Source: Ciona savignyi (lineage: Eukaryota; Chordata; Ascidiacea; Phlebobranchia; Cionidae). From it: a DNA stretch of 64,000 nucleotides. Below the pieces are notes generated by a model that was not told the origin of the DNA, searched no databases, and was given only the letters and a program-made list of their open reading frames with translations. Below are positions 1-14,014 of this stretch, piece by piece. Position numbers and translations under genes: made by a program. Every line of letters begins with the position of its first letter. The stretch's first letter is position 1. The stretch is taken from NCBI GenBank assembly GCA_000149265.1, contig CH003444.1:709194-773193 (forward strand), given 5' to 3'.

Positions 1-515
1 CTAAATAAGCATGATATGCAAACTATTAGTTGCTAGCATACTTCGTAGGGTGGCTCTATTAGTCATATTGTAGCATAAACTTATTTTATCTTAGTGTTTT
101 TAAGCTTTTTAAACTAGATTGTTCTAGTTTGTGCTAAAATTATTCGTTTGATATGACCTCTGTCACGTCTCAACGCAATTTGATTAGAGTAAATGTAACT
201 TTAGTGTTGCATCCTATCTGTGTTCCATAGGTCAAATGAATATGCTTATCATTATAACAATTTTGTTCTGCCTTTATTAATATACCTCTCGAGTATTACC
301 AACATGCACCTGTCACAACAACCTTTACACGAATATATTACTCACTGTTCGCCATATTTTAGGAAAACTATAACAGTATAGCAGACGGATTTAAATCAGT
401 CAAAACATAATACGGTAGTACTAGTACAGCCAATAACTGTTCTGAAGTTATTAAAATAAGTAGGTTTATTTTCCAAAAATAACTAAAATTTATATTTTTG
501 TTTTGATTTCTGCAG

Positions 516-3500
516 TCGGTGGACAAGGAGAGAAGAAGCCGACTTCTATCGAACCGTGTCAACTTTCGGGATTGAGCGCGATCCTCGTACCGGGGAGTTT
601 CTATGGCGTCGATTCCGCAACATCGCTCGCTTGGACCGGAAGACTGATGAGAGCCTCCGGAGCTACTACCTGGCGTTCCGCAACATGTGTGAGCAGGTTT
701 GCAGATGGAAGGAGGAGCCGGGCACGTCGGATGGAACTAATATCGGTTTGGAACATTTTGTGGCATTTTTACACAATTAGATTTTGGATTTGTAGAAGGA
801 AAATGCTTAAAGGAAAAAAAAAATAATTTTAAAAATTTAACAGTTGCTCAAATGTTTTTTTTAGTTTAGTTTGTAAATTTGTAATGGTAAGCACTACTAT
901 GGTATAACATTGTGCAACACTGCAGGGCTGACTGAAGAGATTCCGAACATTGATGTTGATCCCATCACTGAAGAGCGGGCATCCAGGACACTCTACCGCA
1001 TCCGTCTCCTTGATAAGATTCGAACCGAGATCCTTCCACATCCCAAACTGAAGGAGCGACTAGCCATGTGTCAACGAAGCCCCGAACTCCCCATTTGGTG
1101 GCGCTCTGGAGTACATGATCATGAGCTACTGGTGGCAATGGACAGGTAGTGTGTTTTTCAATATATTTAATTCATTCCAACTTTCTTCGAACGAAAATTT
1201 CTTTGTTTAATATTATTTTAAAGTACTAGTTTTCATCATTAAATGGCTCATTGTGGCACCAAGCAATGATATCAAAAAAATCTTCGTCGTTGACTCTTAT
1301 ATGTCAGATTTGCAGCCCACTACCACAAGAGAATTAGCTTTTACCCTTAGTAAAGTCTGGTGCTTTTTTCATTTGTTTAATATTTGATACAATTTTAATT
1401 CTGCAATGCTGAATGAACCCATGTGAATCCACTGATCATAACATCTGACCGTAGTGTGAGCCCAAAGGACACTGCTAACCAGAACATGGTCAAGTTGAAG
1501 TTTAGCGAATGCAATACTAATTACATGCTTTCATTTTTAAAATCGATGTATCTGATTAATGCTTATGATCCAACAGACATGGTGTCACACGGACGGAAAT
1601 CCACACATTGAACGATGCAAGCTTGTCCTTCCTGAATGCGATGAGAGAATACGAGTCAAATCCCACTGCGTTTAAACAACAAATACTAGCAGAGGAAAAG
1701 TAAGGATCCTGAATAAGACATTCATTTTGCATCGGTGCATATTTAACCTTTCTCTGCTACAAATCAACATTGGAAATAAGTTGAGGGTGCCAAGGCTAAA
1801 AAGTGTAACCCTCCCAATCCCTTACATGTACCTTAATCATCACCAGGGACATGTTTGTGTAATAATATGGCAAGTACAAAAGTCCAAAGCGTAGGTCAAT
1901 CCAAGTCGGAAGTTCCATTTTTACTCAAGGCCCTATTTTTCCAGTCTGTACTTACAGCATAGTTTGTAGTGCAATTAGTAATCGGCAAACGACTTAACTG
2001 CAGGGTGAATTTTGAACCATAAATGCATTTCTTTATAAACATTATGTGTGGATTTATTTCAAAGAGGCAATATAGAGTTGATATGCCAGTACTATGATTC
2101 TATGTTTGAAAGGTTGTTAGTAAAAATACATTTCTCTTTGATGATCATAAATAAATACAAACATGGTCGATTTTCACAAATGTAGCTATATTTTCTCTTT
2201 GAAGTTTGTAAAATTATCATTATTTTACTTCAGAGCGGAATTGGAAAACTTAATGAAGATAATGAAAAAAGAGGAAGAAGAAAAAGCCGGTAAGATAATC
2301 GTCCAGTAACTTCTAATTAGGTCTCACTAAAAAAACATTTCTTAAGTTATGGGCAATTATGTATTTTAATTGACAATTTCTTTGTTTATAAAGGATGACA
2401 ATGTTTTGTAACCGTAAATGAAAACACACCCACTTTGGCCTTTTTATTGGAGTTATTGTTGTGGGTTGTATATGAATTGTTACTGTTTTAATTCGAACCA
2501 TTAATCTGCTGCATTCATATGTCATCCACTAATTGCATTGCCCATGTACACAACCGACTAGCCGAACAGTTAGATCTGATCCAACAACCTTTTGGCTGAC
2601 GAGTGTTGCTCTTTCCTATTGAGTTAACTGACGGGACTACTTGATTTCCCTTAGCTTTGCTGGAAGCTGAAGCCAAATCGATGGAGGAGTCTAAAGCTGC
2701 TGATGATGTCATGAAAGAAAAGGATCAAAATTCTGAGGACAAGGAACAAAAATCGGATGATCCTGATAAAAAAGACGATGACGTGATTCAGAAGACTGAA
2801 GCTTCAGAGCAAAAAGATGAAGAAAAAGCAGAAAAAATGGAGAAGGATGGTGTGAAATCAGAGGATGACGATAAAACACATGATGAGTCCGATCCAGTGG
2901 TGGAAGATGATATCCTTAAAACTGAGGATCAAGATATGGAGGTGGAGGAAGGGACATCGAAAGAGGCAAATGATGTGGAAGTCCAAAGTAGAAACTGAGG
3001 TAAAACCTTGATTTTTTTTAGTGCAAGCAACAGAATGTGAAACTATCAAGGAAGTAAGAAAATAAATTTTTCTTCACCGAATCTGCTGCTTTTAATTTGA
3101 CTTGATATATATGTATATATTGTTGATTTGCATTGTCTCTCTGAAAGAAGCACAAAATAGGATAAAATAAGTTGCTATTTTCTTGCAAACTGTTACTGCA
3201 ATAATAAATTTTAACTTTTTCACCAGGTTACACTGAGAGCAGATGTTGGACAAGAATCTAATGAGGATCCTGCCACTCCTAAGGATTCTGTGGATGCCAT
3301 GGCCACCAAGGAAAAAGATGTTGATGATTCAATTAAAGATGCTGTCTCGAAAGAAGAAGCTGTTCTGGAGAACCAAGATTCAAAGGTTGAAGATAATGAG
3401 GAAGTCCAAGGTAGTGCAACGGTTTTCAGCGTGAATAACTGTAAAGTCTTTATTTAGTTCTAATTTCCCGGTGCGCTAATACTCACACAGCACGACGTAA

Positions 3501-6500
3501 CATTTCTTCCTAGGATCACCATAGCAGATTGTACTTGGCTATTGCAGGGATTAATTTAACATCAATGTTGGGAATGGGTAATTTACCCCATATCCCAATT
3601 AATTATATTTTTTGTAATACGGCATTAGACTGATGAACAACCTTTGTTCATGGCAGAACACATGGAAGAGTCCTCATCCAAGGAAGAGTCCACACCTGAT
3701 CCCAACCCAGTGGAGGATGCTCCTGTAGAGCAAGCTCTTAAGAAAGAAGACGTTGGAAAAGAGGAGGCGATGAGTCCATCGGACAAAGAAGTCGCTGACC
3801 TCAGCATCAAGAAGGAAGACGATCCGGATGTCAAGAAGGAGCCTTCAAATCCGGAGGAAAATGGAGCCTCCGATCTAACAGAGGAAAAATCTTCTAAACT
3901 TGAAACGAGCGAAAAAGAAGACCCAGAGAAGTGAGTCCAATTGAGTGATGTGTTTAGAGTAGGCTTCACAATCGCTTGCTGATATTTTTCAACTAATCGA
4001 ACTAGTGTTTTACAAAGTGCTTTTAAACCTTTTTAAAAAAAAATTGTACACACTTTTAACTATTGCCCAAAAGCTTGAACACCCACTGACCCCGGTCTTC
4101 ACAACCCAATACACTCTGTATGGTCTACTCGTATATAGTGGCCTTTAAATAGTTAAGTTACTCCAGTACAACCAGGTCAGAATCATAGATTTGTCAATTT
4201 ATACTGATACAGTAACACCTGGTCCTGGTATAATAAATTCACAATATTGTTTAATAGTATGTTGTACACCCCAGTACACCCTATTATAGTGATAGACCCT
4301 TTTGGTACACACAATTTGGTACAACCTGGGTGTACAATACACATGGTTGAAAAGCCCTGGTTTACATACTATACTTCCTTTGGAAATATGTGGCTCTTCT
4401 GCTACGTTTTTGCATTTGGTCCATTTTTTTCTAAATTGAACATGTCTCACCCAATACAACAGTGCGAATAGTTTTGTTGCAAACTACTATTTAAAGCTAG
4501 AAAAATTGGGTTGCAAATCCAAAACCATGAATTTCTTGCAAATATGATGTAATACTTACAAATATGTATAGTTTTTTGTTGTATAAGCAAATAATTGAAA
4601 TGCATATGTTTGCAGACAAAGACGAGCAGCCACACCAGTGCAAATGTCGTTACGATCGAAAAGTAACCCCATGTCCCACGAGTAAGTTTCCAGGGGTGAT
4701 TGCCATTCCTTGTTAAATAATAAGTATTGATCCCATATTTTTTTAAGATTTTCAAATTGAAGATATTTGTAAATTATTTTGTAAGTTCGGTTTTTAAGAT
4801 TTGAATATGAGAGATGGAAATGTATGGGATCTTTGTTTAATCTTGTGGAGAAGTTTTTACGACTTAAAAATGTATATTTCATTCATTGGATCAAATCCAA
4901 GAAATTTAAAAATAGTGATGTCGTTTCTTTAAGCATTGTATTTGTAAACACAACCTCCCACATTTCAGCTTATTCAACGCCATCAACTCAAACTACGGTG
5001 GATTCCTTATTTCTTCTATGATGTCACAATCAACTTCCGGCAGATGGCCAAAGGTAATATATGAAATAAAACCACCTGTTTGGACATTTAACCTGATTCT
5101 ACATAATATTACTTTCCAATAAATTATGGATTTAAAATCGATCGACTTTTTTAGTAGTTAAATGGCACAAATCAGTTAAACTGTTAACTGATAAAGAGCC
5201 CTTATGGTTACTGTCTGTCAAGCAGATTCTTAATTGTTTCAACACTAGTCGTGGTAATGTGGCTTTTAAAATGCAATTGTTAAATTTATGGTATTTCTGT
5301 AGGATCGTGTTTTGATCCAGCGGGTGGAGCAAGTATGCTACTGCATTTTGAATGGAGAGTGGCCTTCACCCAGTCAAACCTTTCCCTCTGCCATACCGGG
5401 TCAAATTGGGTCCTTCCTAAGGCCGGGAACTCCCAGTTCTCACCCATCTACCCCACTTTCGGATGGTCGGGTCACCCCACTCTCATCTGCAGGGTTTACT
5501 TCAAGCCAGAATACCATCACCTCAACTGCAGATTTTCTTGCAGGTATAGTAGCCAACAGACATTTAAGATTAACCAGAAATGTGCCACAAATAAATATCT
5601 AATTCAAGTTACCAAGAGCTTTATCAGTGTAGCTGTTCATTACCTTCTCTCTTCCACAGCAAGCGAGAAGCAGTTGCAAGCGGCCATGGCTCAGATGCTT
5701 GCTGCTGGGGCTGTGGAACCCCCAATGAGGTCAAGCAGCTCACGAAGAGGACGTAGAAGAAGAAGACCCGATCCTCCTATGCAGTCCTCCCTTGCATCCG
5801 GACTCCAGTTTTCAGCGCAGTCTGTAAGTTTTTGCGACAAATGTTGGGTCTCGATCTCTAAAATGAGGTGCCTCATTCGGGACTTCAAACCCAACATAAC
5901 AAAATGGCTTTCTGAAAATTCTCAGTAAATATCTAAATTCATGTTTAAAAATAATCCTTGATTTATATCCGCAGCTCTCACCGATGGACAAAGCATTACA
6001 GCGCAAGATTGAACAGCTGATGGCGGCAAACAATGCCTCGCTCTCATTTGCCCCGTCACCCACAACCCAGCAGAACCCCCTATTTGCCACCCAGGTTTGC
6101 TGTCTTTATTGCTAATATTTTATTGAGTGTACTATAATTTTAGGTACATTTTTTATAACAATAAATACTGGTTATATTGCAATGTAATTCACAATTCTAA
6201 GCCAAATTTTCAAGTCTCAAATAGGTTGGGAATCACTGGTCATTGTTGGGGCACAGATTAAAAAAACACCATCCGTCTATTGTGTATCATTAAGAGAATA
6301 TTCAAAAACTTCCTGTCCATTCTTGTTTTAATCTGCTTGCACAATAATGCTTTTATATTGAATAACATTTAAGAATTAAGCTTGCGGAAAATATTTTTAT
6401 TCTTTAAAACTGGAGTTTCCTTCCAGGGTGGTAAGTTCTCCAGTGTTTCCACGAAATCGAGTTCAAGCAACAAAGATGAAGAGCTCGGAAATAGTTCGGC

Positions 6501-9500
6501 ATCACTGCTAGCTAATTTAAGGGTCAGTTAAAAATGCCTAGAATCAAAATTAAATAATTGCTGATCCTAATGGAACTGCCAGGCAGTTTAAGCCAAAATT
6601 ATGTGGAGTTTTAGAATGCAGTTCTTTACCACTGTAAAAAAGACAGTTTAAACAAAACAATTGTATTCTCTGTATTTTCAAATTGGTAATTGGAATGCTT
6701 ATAAAAAGACGATTGCCCATGTGATAATGCATTTCCATTGACAGAATAAAGCCTAAATATCCATCCTATCCTGATATTCCTAAATGCTAAAATTATTTTA
6801 ACGTAAAAAAGGAGAATATCAAACTTACAAATATTTTGTTTGCACTAAATAAGAGGCTGGCAATCTTTTGCACTTTTAAAAGCCATTTTAATCAATATTA
6901 CACAATAAAAATTACTGGGAGCTGCAAAACTAGTTCGAAATAAAACTTGTTAAGCGCTCGCTACAGTAGCAATAAAATAAATAAGAGCCACAGCCACGTC
7001 AAAAGGATGAAAAAGCGCAGGTTGCCGACCCCTGCAATAAATAGTAAGCGTCACTTAATTTAGTGTAACATTGAAAAAACATACCTCTTACAGTAAATAA
7101 TTTCCCTTGTTTTTCTACAGGAAATGGCGAAATCTGAGAGCAAAGAGCCGTCGACCTCACGGGGTCGTCCGAGGTCGAACTCGAGCTACCGGCATCTCTC
7201 TGCTTCCCCATCCCAATCAAGGTCGAAGGAGACTTCCTCGAAGCAACAGAACGAGTTGATGAAGATGCCCTTCATGCAAACACCAGAACAACTAATGTCA
7301 TCGGCGAATAACCCAAACGCCGCAATACAGCAGGTGGATTGTAATGCTACTACACAAGTTGTTTTATAATTAAAGGTTTAACAGTTTTAGCCAATTCTAA
7401 AAAAGAAACAGATAGGTTGGGTGTTATTACTTGTATTCCTTAAAAGACAGTCGTCAGATTGCCTCATGCGTCCAGCAGGGGTTATGTTGGGCTGCAAATT
7501 ATATTTTTTTCTCATTTTAAACCTTGGAAACGATCCAGATGATGCAGGATGCCATGAAAGCTGGAGTCGATCCGATGTCTGCTGCAGCTGCTGCGTTCCT
7601 TCCCTTCTTCCCCATGCTCGACCCTTTCCAGATGATGAACAAACCCGATGCATCCTCCATGCCCCCCATGTTGCCTCCTAGTGAGATGGAGAAGCTCCTA
7701 AAGAGCATGGGGCTTCCTCCGGAGCTCGCCATGATGCAGGGACTTTTGCCCGGAGGAATGCCACCTCCCACAACATCCGGGAAGACCAAGGAGCAAGATC
7801 AAGAGCAAAAGTCTTCCTCTTCCTTAGATGTGGGCAAGCCGAAAGAGTCCTCAGAGAAGAGCATAGCGAGTTTACTGGGGGAGAAGAGGACTACTCCTCA
7901 GAGAAGAGGAGGGAGCAAATTGGATGCGATGTTCGGAGGACCTAAAATGGAAGAAGAGAGTCCTGGGAAGTCGAGCAAGGTTTAAATTATAATAAGAAAC
8001 CTTTAAACTAGTTTTTTAATTTTAAAATATTTCTTTAAGAAACCTATTTGAACTCAGTGTAGAGAACTTCCGGTTCACTGCTGCACACATTTTTGATCAT
8101 CACAATAGAAACATAAACCACAAAATTTTATTCAATCGCAAAATACTAGGGTGTTTTGTTGCCAAATGGTAGGGTAATTTCATGCAAACATTTGTATTTC
8201 TCTTGATGATAGCCACGCACTAGAGTTAGAGTTAATTGCCTTTAATGCTTACCTGGTCTCAGCAACCAAAATGTAAAGCAATTTATGCAAAATTGTCTCT
8301 ATGAGACCCATATTCTGACAATTAGTCAATTGTTCAGCTTTTTAGCTATAACATCACTGTTCTTGGTATGTACCTACAATTAATTAATCACTTTTCTTTA
8401 ATAGAAATCCCGGAAATCGAAGTTTGTCTCACCTGCCATGCTACCACTCGACACAAGGATACCGGTGGTCAACAACACTGAAGGCGTGCGCTTGTCCGGC
8501 GACGACGCTCCTCTCAATGAAGACCTTGCAGACTGGCTTAAGAATAACTCCGGTGCGTTGTATGTTATATTTATTGGTTTGTGCATAAGGCAGTTTGAAA
8601 CTGCTGTTAAAATATGAAATATATATTTATTTCGAATCAAGATTGATTTGTAAGTACAGCTTTGTGCTAATTTGCAACAGCGTTCACCATTCTATGTATA
8701 TTTGTTCCATCTACTAGACTGGCTACTGCTAGTTTTACACTGTGCCTATGCAGAGTGGATTTCCGACATTACTCAGTGTTGACCACCTGTCTATTTTGTC
8801 GAAGTTTTAACAAACCTTACAAACATCCTTACAATTTAAAACAAACTGGATTTGCAACAAATCAACCTATTTAAAAATAAGACCAGAAGAAATAAGAAAT
8901 CGATGAAGGCGTTTTTGTTTGACATAGGAGTAAAGCACTTTCTTAATTGCTCCCCTGGCCCCAATAAGTGAACTAAAATTATGCTTTAAAAATTCTAAGG
9001 CCTAGGCACTGAGGCGTACTGGTGCGCAATTCTTTGTTTTATTGCACCAAGAACTGCTCATGGCTCAGCCCACGTTAGACTTGTTCTTTAACTTTTTTTT
9101 GACAGCTCAGTGTACATTGGTGTAGGAGCTTTAAGCTTTATACTTAAAATATTAAATATATTTCCCTAAAAGGACAAACTTGGTTGACATAGGTTTTATT
9201 TATATTTCAGGATTTGTGCTCGACTACCAAACGCTTCGGCAGCAACTGGATGAAAGTGGGGGAAAGAAAATTGACCCTTCCGACACCACCCTGGAGATGA
9301 GCGGGCAGGAGAGTGACCCCATGATCAGCCCTAAACCCTCAGCCTCACCCAAAACAAGGGAATTCCCCAGCAAAGGACAGGAAATGCTTGCAGAAGCCGA
9401 CAAGTTGCTGAAAGATGCCGAAAAGCTTGCGATGAGTGCTAAGCGCCTGGAGAGCGATGACACGCGCATCAAGACCCCAGATAAACAAAGACCATCATCC

Positions 9501-12500
9501 GTGCTCCCAACCTCCAGTGCTCCCACGTCATCGGGAAGAGCATCCACATCTTCCTCAATGAAGCAGCAGATGTCGGAGCTGGGGTTGCTTCAGCAGATGA
9601 ATGCCGGTGCAATGAACCCTGACCCTTCCAACCCATTTTTCAGTCTTCCACCAGAGGTGCTAAACAACCTTGCCAACTTACCACCAGGTAATTTCGCTCA
9701 AGCATTTAATAACAATAGAAAGGTATCTAAGCGTTGTGTGGCGGAACTATCATGGGTACGAAACTGGCCTAGATAAAAAAAATGTCACCCATTCTCACAA
9801 ATCTGTCTGATGACCAACTTAAATATCCAACCGTACATTAAGGACACCCAGGTTTACCCATGCGGTCACAGATTCATGATTCAAACCCATGTTTGGTTTA
9901 AAAAAATGTAAAACAGATGTTGTTCTAGTATTTTAATTTACTTTATAATGTAACAATGTCCATTGTTGTGCAGATATAGCCGCTCTGCTTGCTGGTGGGT
10001 TGTTGCCACCAGGTGTCACTCCAGAGATGCTGATGGGGCTTAAACCTGCTCAAGGGAGTCCCCGTGTGGTGGACGACAAGCACTCGAACGAACAGAGCCC
10101 GTCACGTTCCTCGACCCCGAGCAGAGGATCACCATCCCAGCGTCACAATCGCCCACGTTCGTCGCATCAGAACCCCGACAAAGGTCCCCCATCTGACCCC
10201 AGCCAGCTCACAGGAGAGGAGAGGGTTACTGTGGTCAACTTAACATCAGGAAAGAAAGTAAGATCAACGTTTTATTCTATAGTGAAAGATGTTTCAAATG
10301 AAATGTCTGTTGTCTCTGATGGGTTTGGTTGCCACAAAGTAAATTATCACGAATAATATTAATTTCCATCAAAAAGTATTGTGATGTTACCCCGGTTGCA
10401 GAAAACAGCAGTGCTTAGTCTAAGTTTTTAAATTACATTGCGATGCATGTTTAATAAGACTGCAGTGTTTATGGATATAATGTTCCTAGCTTACATTGTG
10501 AACAAATATGCTGACTAAAAAACATGTTTAGGTTATTCAAATAAATATACAAACAATCGAAAGTATGGTTTGTGATTAACATCTGTTACAATTTTACATT
10601 TTTTTCTTTTTTAATCAATTTTCCAAACTTTCCAGCTAACGGGGAGACAAGCACCTGAGTTACAAACGCTCTCCGATTATCTACGGGTATACCCAGATGT
10701 TGTAGTGTCACCTGATTGGTCAAATGTAATCAGAAAATCAGTAAGTGATTGAATTTATTCCATTCATTTCACATGGTCAAATTTTTAACTGTATGCCAAT
10801 ATAAAGTCAGGGTGGGAGATTAAAGTATAGAAGATTGAGTAACTGAAGAGTTTAAACAGATTTTCACATAATAATATTTGCTTTGTTAATGATGGAAAGA
10901 GCTATGCGTTTTAGCTAACCGTTAAACAAGTTTTAAAAAACAAAATCTCTATAAAATGCCAATCTTATTTTTCACACATATTTGTTAAATTTACTGTTTT
11001 TTTATTATCATTCAATATTTTTAGGTAAATAAAAATTCAAGTTATTACGAAAACTTGCTATAACCTCGTTTTTTTAGTTGGTTTACATTATTTTTAACCC
11101 AAAACTACACATTCAAATAAGTGTGGGTAGAACTAGTTAACGGCATTTATTCCATCCTTCATTAAAAGAACTCTCATCCGATATGCCATGTTGTTGTTTG
11201 TTTGCTAATATTGTTATTTCTCCATAGAAATTCCTGCCAAAGGATTTGCACACCCGTCTCCTTCCCTCCCAATCCCCAACCTCCAAATCCTCTTCTTCCT
11301 CCCACTCGGTGTCCTCTGCAAGTCAAGCTGGCAGCAATGCAGCGGTGGCAGCCGCGCTAGGGGGACTTCCCCCTGGGGCCGCAAACATGTTCCCGGGGTT
11401 AATGCAAGCGCAGGGTCTCATGATGCCCGACCCAATGCAACTGATGGCTGCCCTGCAGAGCCAGGGCCAGATGAACGACCTCAAAGCATTAAGTGCTGCT
11501 GGTTTCCCAATGCTTCCTTTCTTTGGAGGTAAACAAATCTTAATTGTTGTGTCGGTAGTCTGAGGCTGTGCCCTTAAGGCGGATAAACATGATATTCTCA
11601 CCATGCGATATGAAACTTATATGAAACTCAAATCTATATTTTGTATAGCACCCGTCCCTGCAATATTATTACTACCCTATAAAAGGCTAATTCTAATTAA
11701 TGGTCGAATAGGGGACATTCCATATATTTCCCTATGTTCTAATAACCCCCTACTCTTCAGGTATGCCTAACCCCTTGTTGGGTGGTGGGTTTCCTGGACA
11801 AGACCCAGCAACAGTAGCAGCAATGGCTGCTTTATCCCAAGGAGCAACTCCCAGCAGTTCATCAAAGAAAGAATCACGTACCCCGTCACATGAGAGGGAC
11901 CGGGACAGGGGCAGAAAGAGCAAAAAGGTAAGAAAGTAGAAAGGCTGTATAAAAAGCCATAACTCTATATTTTCTAAGAGGCACATTTTTTCAGTGTCAT
12001 CTTAATAGTAATGCAACTTTCTCTTTTTTCTGTTACTTGTAAAAGCAATTTTATTTTACCAGATTCAATTGAAAAATATTTACATAGATATATCAAATGA
12101 CCCATGTTTGTTCACCCTTTTTTGTAACACAATGACCCCACTTTAAACAACTCCTTCTGTTCAGCATAACGAACGCAGCAGTAGTGGAAATCGATCGTCA
12201 AGTTCGTCGAATAAACCGACGACATCAACATCGTTCAACGACCCGATGGCTGAAGCACTGGCTGCTTTGCAACGGGTAACATTTTTACTTTTATTTATCT
12301 AACCCACAACTCATCTCTAAGTCGCAGCCTATTGGTATATGAGCAATTCAACATTATGCATTCAAACCTCTTGCACACAGGGTGGTGGTGTGTTTCCTGG
12401 TATGGGGAATCCCTTTTTAGCTGGGGCTGGAGGCAACCCCATGTTATTCCCACACATGATGATGGGGGCCCAAAACCAGGGTTTGAACAGCTTACTGGGG

Positions 12501-13412
12501 CTGCCAATGGACATGATGAGTCCGGAACTGCTATCAGCGCAGGTGAGTTTGACCTTCTAAGTTTCCCACATAATTACGTCCTCATTAAAATTTCACATTT
12601 TTTTAAAAAAAACTTTTAAACGGGCTGATATCTTACCCACAATCATTGGATCTTAAACCATGCATTCGTTGTTGTCTTGTGTTTCTTTGTTCCAAGTCAC
12701 TAAAACTGTGTTTACCCAAAACATTGGTTTTAATAAAATACTCTTTTTAATGTTTACCTTTTCTATGGATAAACACGAACACTCTTTATCTGTCTTAGTT
12801 TGCGTTTCATTTTGTACTCATTTTAGTAATTAAAGTAAAATTGTCCCTTAAATTGAGAAAAAACTGAAGAATATGTTTATACTGCCGTTTCTGTATTCAC
12901 CCCGGTGTCCACTTGAGTGATCAACGTTGTTTGTTGTTTGCAGATGGCAGCACTGGGGGGAATCCCCGGTATGGAGCCGACCTCGAAAGCGTCATCTAGC
13001 GGTGGAAAACATGAGGGGAAGCAGGATCAGCGGAAATCATCTTCCAAGCACAAGGAGAGCTCTACTTCCGGTGAGTTGTCGGTTCATTCAATCAGTTTGC
13101 TGATTCATCGTCGGCATACCGAGTATCCAGTTTGGTTTACATAGGCATGGTAGTGTGTATTGGACATGATTTACCGTGAGGCTCATATTGTATAGTTAGT
13201 AATCTACTGTAAAATTGATCATAAGTGCTAGGAACCAAACACCATGTTGTTCTGACTTTTCCTTTCGTAAACTGCAAGTTTTATCATAAATTTTCCTACA
13301 ATCAGGACACCGCAGTCAGTCACGTGGTGCTGACGAACAGCCAATGGATTTGACGCAATTTGCGGGAGGGGCGACCAAGGACCGTCAGACTCCTGACAAG
13401 CACAAACACTGA
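516..13412 (+). CDS. CHD7: CHD6/7/8/9 (Kismet)-type chromatin remodeller, 3' part (25 exons, C-terminal ~1605 aa)
   Basis: Family role: ATP-dependent nucleosome remodelling in the nucleus. The chromodomains and helicase lie upstream of the window. Exons: 516-745, 926-1145, 1577-1699, 2234-2289, 2655-2987, 3243-3410, 3657-3930, 4616-4681, 4969-5053, 5303-5543, 5660-5823, 5975-6094, 6427-6522, 7121-7333, 7539-7979, 8405-8552, 9211-9687, 9974-10257, 10636-10740, 11228-11528, 11761-11927, 12165-12275, 12381-12542, 12944-13070, 13306-13412 (TGA). The first exon reads [18 protein letters not shown], the SANT/SLIDE-like segment of CHD6-9. Exons 2655-3930 encode an acidic Glu/Lys/Asp-rich stretch. 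[14 protein letters not shown] (4969-5350) is another family signature. Two BRK domains follow: 8405-about 9250 ([10 protein letters not shown]) and about 10213-11260 ([15 protein letters not shown]). The remainder is Ser/Met/Gly/Pro-rich. Frame phase agrees at all junctions except 2987/3243, where the boundary is my best guess. Paralogue identity within CHD6-9 is not settled; the symbol is the nearest name. Confidence 0.9.
6851..7034. mobile_element. Short hAT-like MITE in a CHD intron
   Basis: A 184-bp element whose right end, read on the minus strand, is CAGGGGTCGGCAACC, a typical hAT terminus. The left end AAGAGGCTGGCAATC is a diverged inverted copy. The 8-bp flanks are CACTAAAT (6843-6850) and CAATAAAT (7035-7042), 7 of 8 identical, as expected of a hAT target duplication. 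No coding potential is visible. Confidence 0.6.
8405..9250 (+). other. BRK domain 1 of the CHD gene (two exons)
   Basis: The exon 8405-8552 encodes [19 protein letters not shown] followed by [10 protein letters not shown], and continues in the next exon with [15 protein letters not shown] domains characteristically have a VVN..(D/E)G..L.G..AP core followed by a W/Y-L-x-x-(N/H)P-like helix. Two such domains are known in the CHD6-9/Kismet and BRG1/Brahma families. The splice junction is phase 1 and keeps the frame. Confidence 0.85.
10213..11260 (+). other. BRK domain 2 of the CHD gene (three exons)
   Basis: The end of exon 9974-10257 reads [15 protein letters not shown]. Exon 10636-10740 adds [16 protein letters not shown] and ends [12 protein letters not shown]. 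Exon 11228 opens with [13 protein letters not shown]. Together these match the second BRK domain of CHD7-type proteins (VVN..(S/N)GKK..G..AP, then ..P(D/E)W...VK.S.F.P...F.RLL). Both introns are phase 0. Confidence 0.88.
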
Positions 13413-13966
13413 TGATGACGCCACCATGAGTCGATCTGACGTCACAACTGCTGCTATTTATTTTCCTTCTGAAAAAAGTTCTCAGCTCTTGGCCGGGTGT
13501 TGATTGAGTTGTCGTCAATGGTCCGGTGGCCACCGCACCCAACTACTTTGAACCGGTTCAAACCGCATTAGACCTGTACCACGACCGTGTATGTTTGTAA
13601 ATAGTCCATGCATTCCTTTGAGCCCATGACCCGCGCACCGAAAGACTCCTGCCCAACTACGTTTTTTTTCTCTCTGTCACCTAACCGCGTTCTCCATCTC
13701 CCACAAATCGAAATGCAGTTTGTATATAGCCGCTGTCGCCGCACGCGATCGTTGAAATGAAATTTCGTGTAACTTTGATGCTAAAATCCCCGCCGACCAA
13801 AACCAGCCCGCTGTAGACCGCATGAACTACAAAGGCCGTTTTATTTCTGTACCCGCTGCTGCCGCCGTTCGGCGTCACCCGCCCGCGGATCTGGTTTCAG
13901 TTGTATATCTTCTTATGTTTGCTTCTTTATCCCGTGTGCGCGTTACCAAACAGCGGACTTAACCAA

Positions 13967-13972
13967 AATAAA
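13967..13972 (+). terminator. Poly(A) signal of the CHD gene
   Basis: AATAAA about 555 bases after the TGA at 13412. The intervening sequence is the likely 3' UTR and contains no open frame that I consider real. Confidence 0.7.
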
Positions 13973-14014
13973 ATGCTCGTGTGAAACGTGTATTTTATAT
14001 GAAGGTATGCTTAA

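Noticed and set aside
1-515. Possible additional CHD exon at the left edge.
   Set aside because: No reading frame with CHD similarity and no paired splice sites; it reads as intron.
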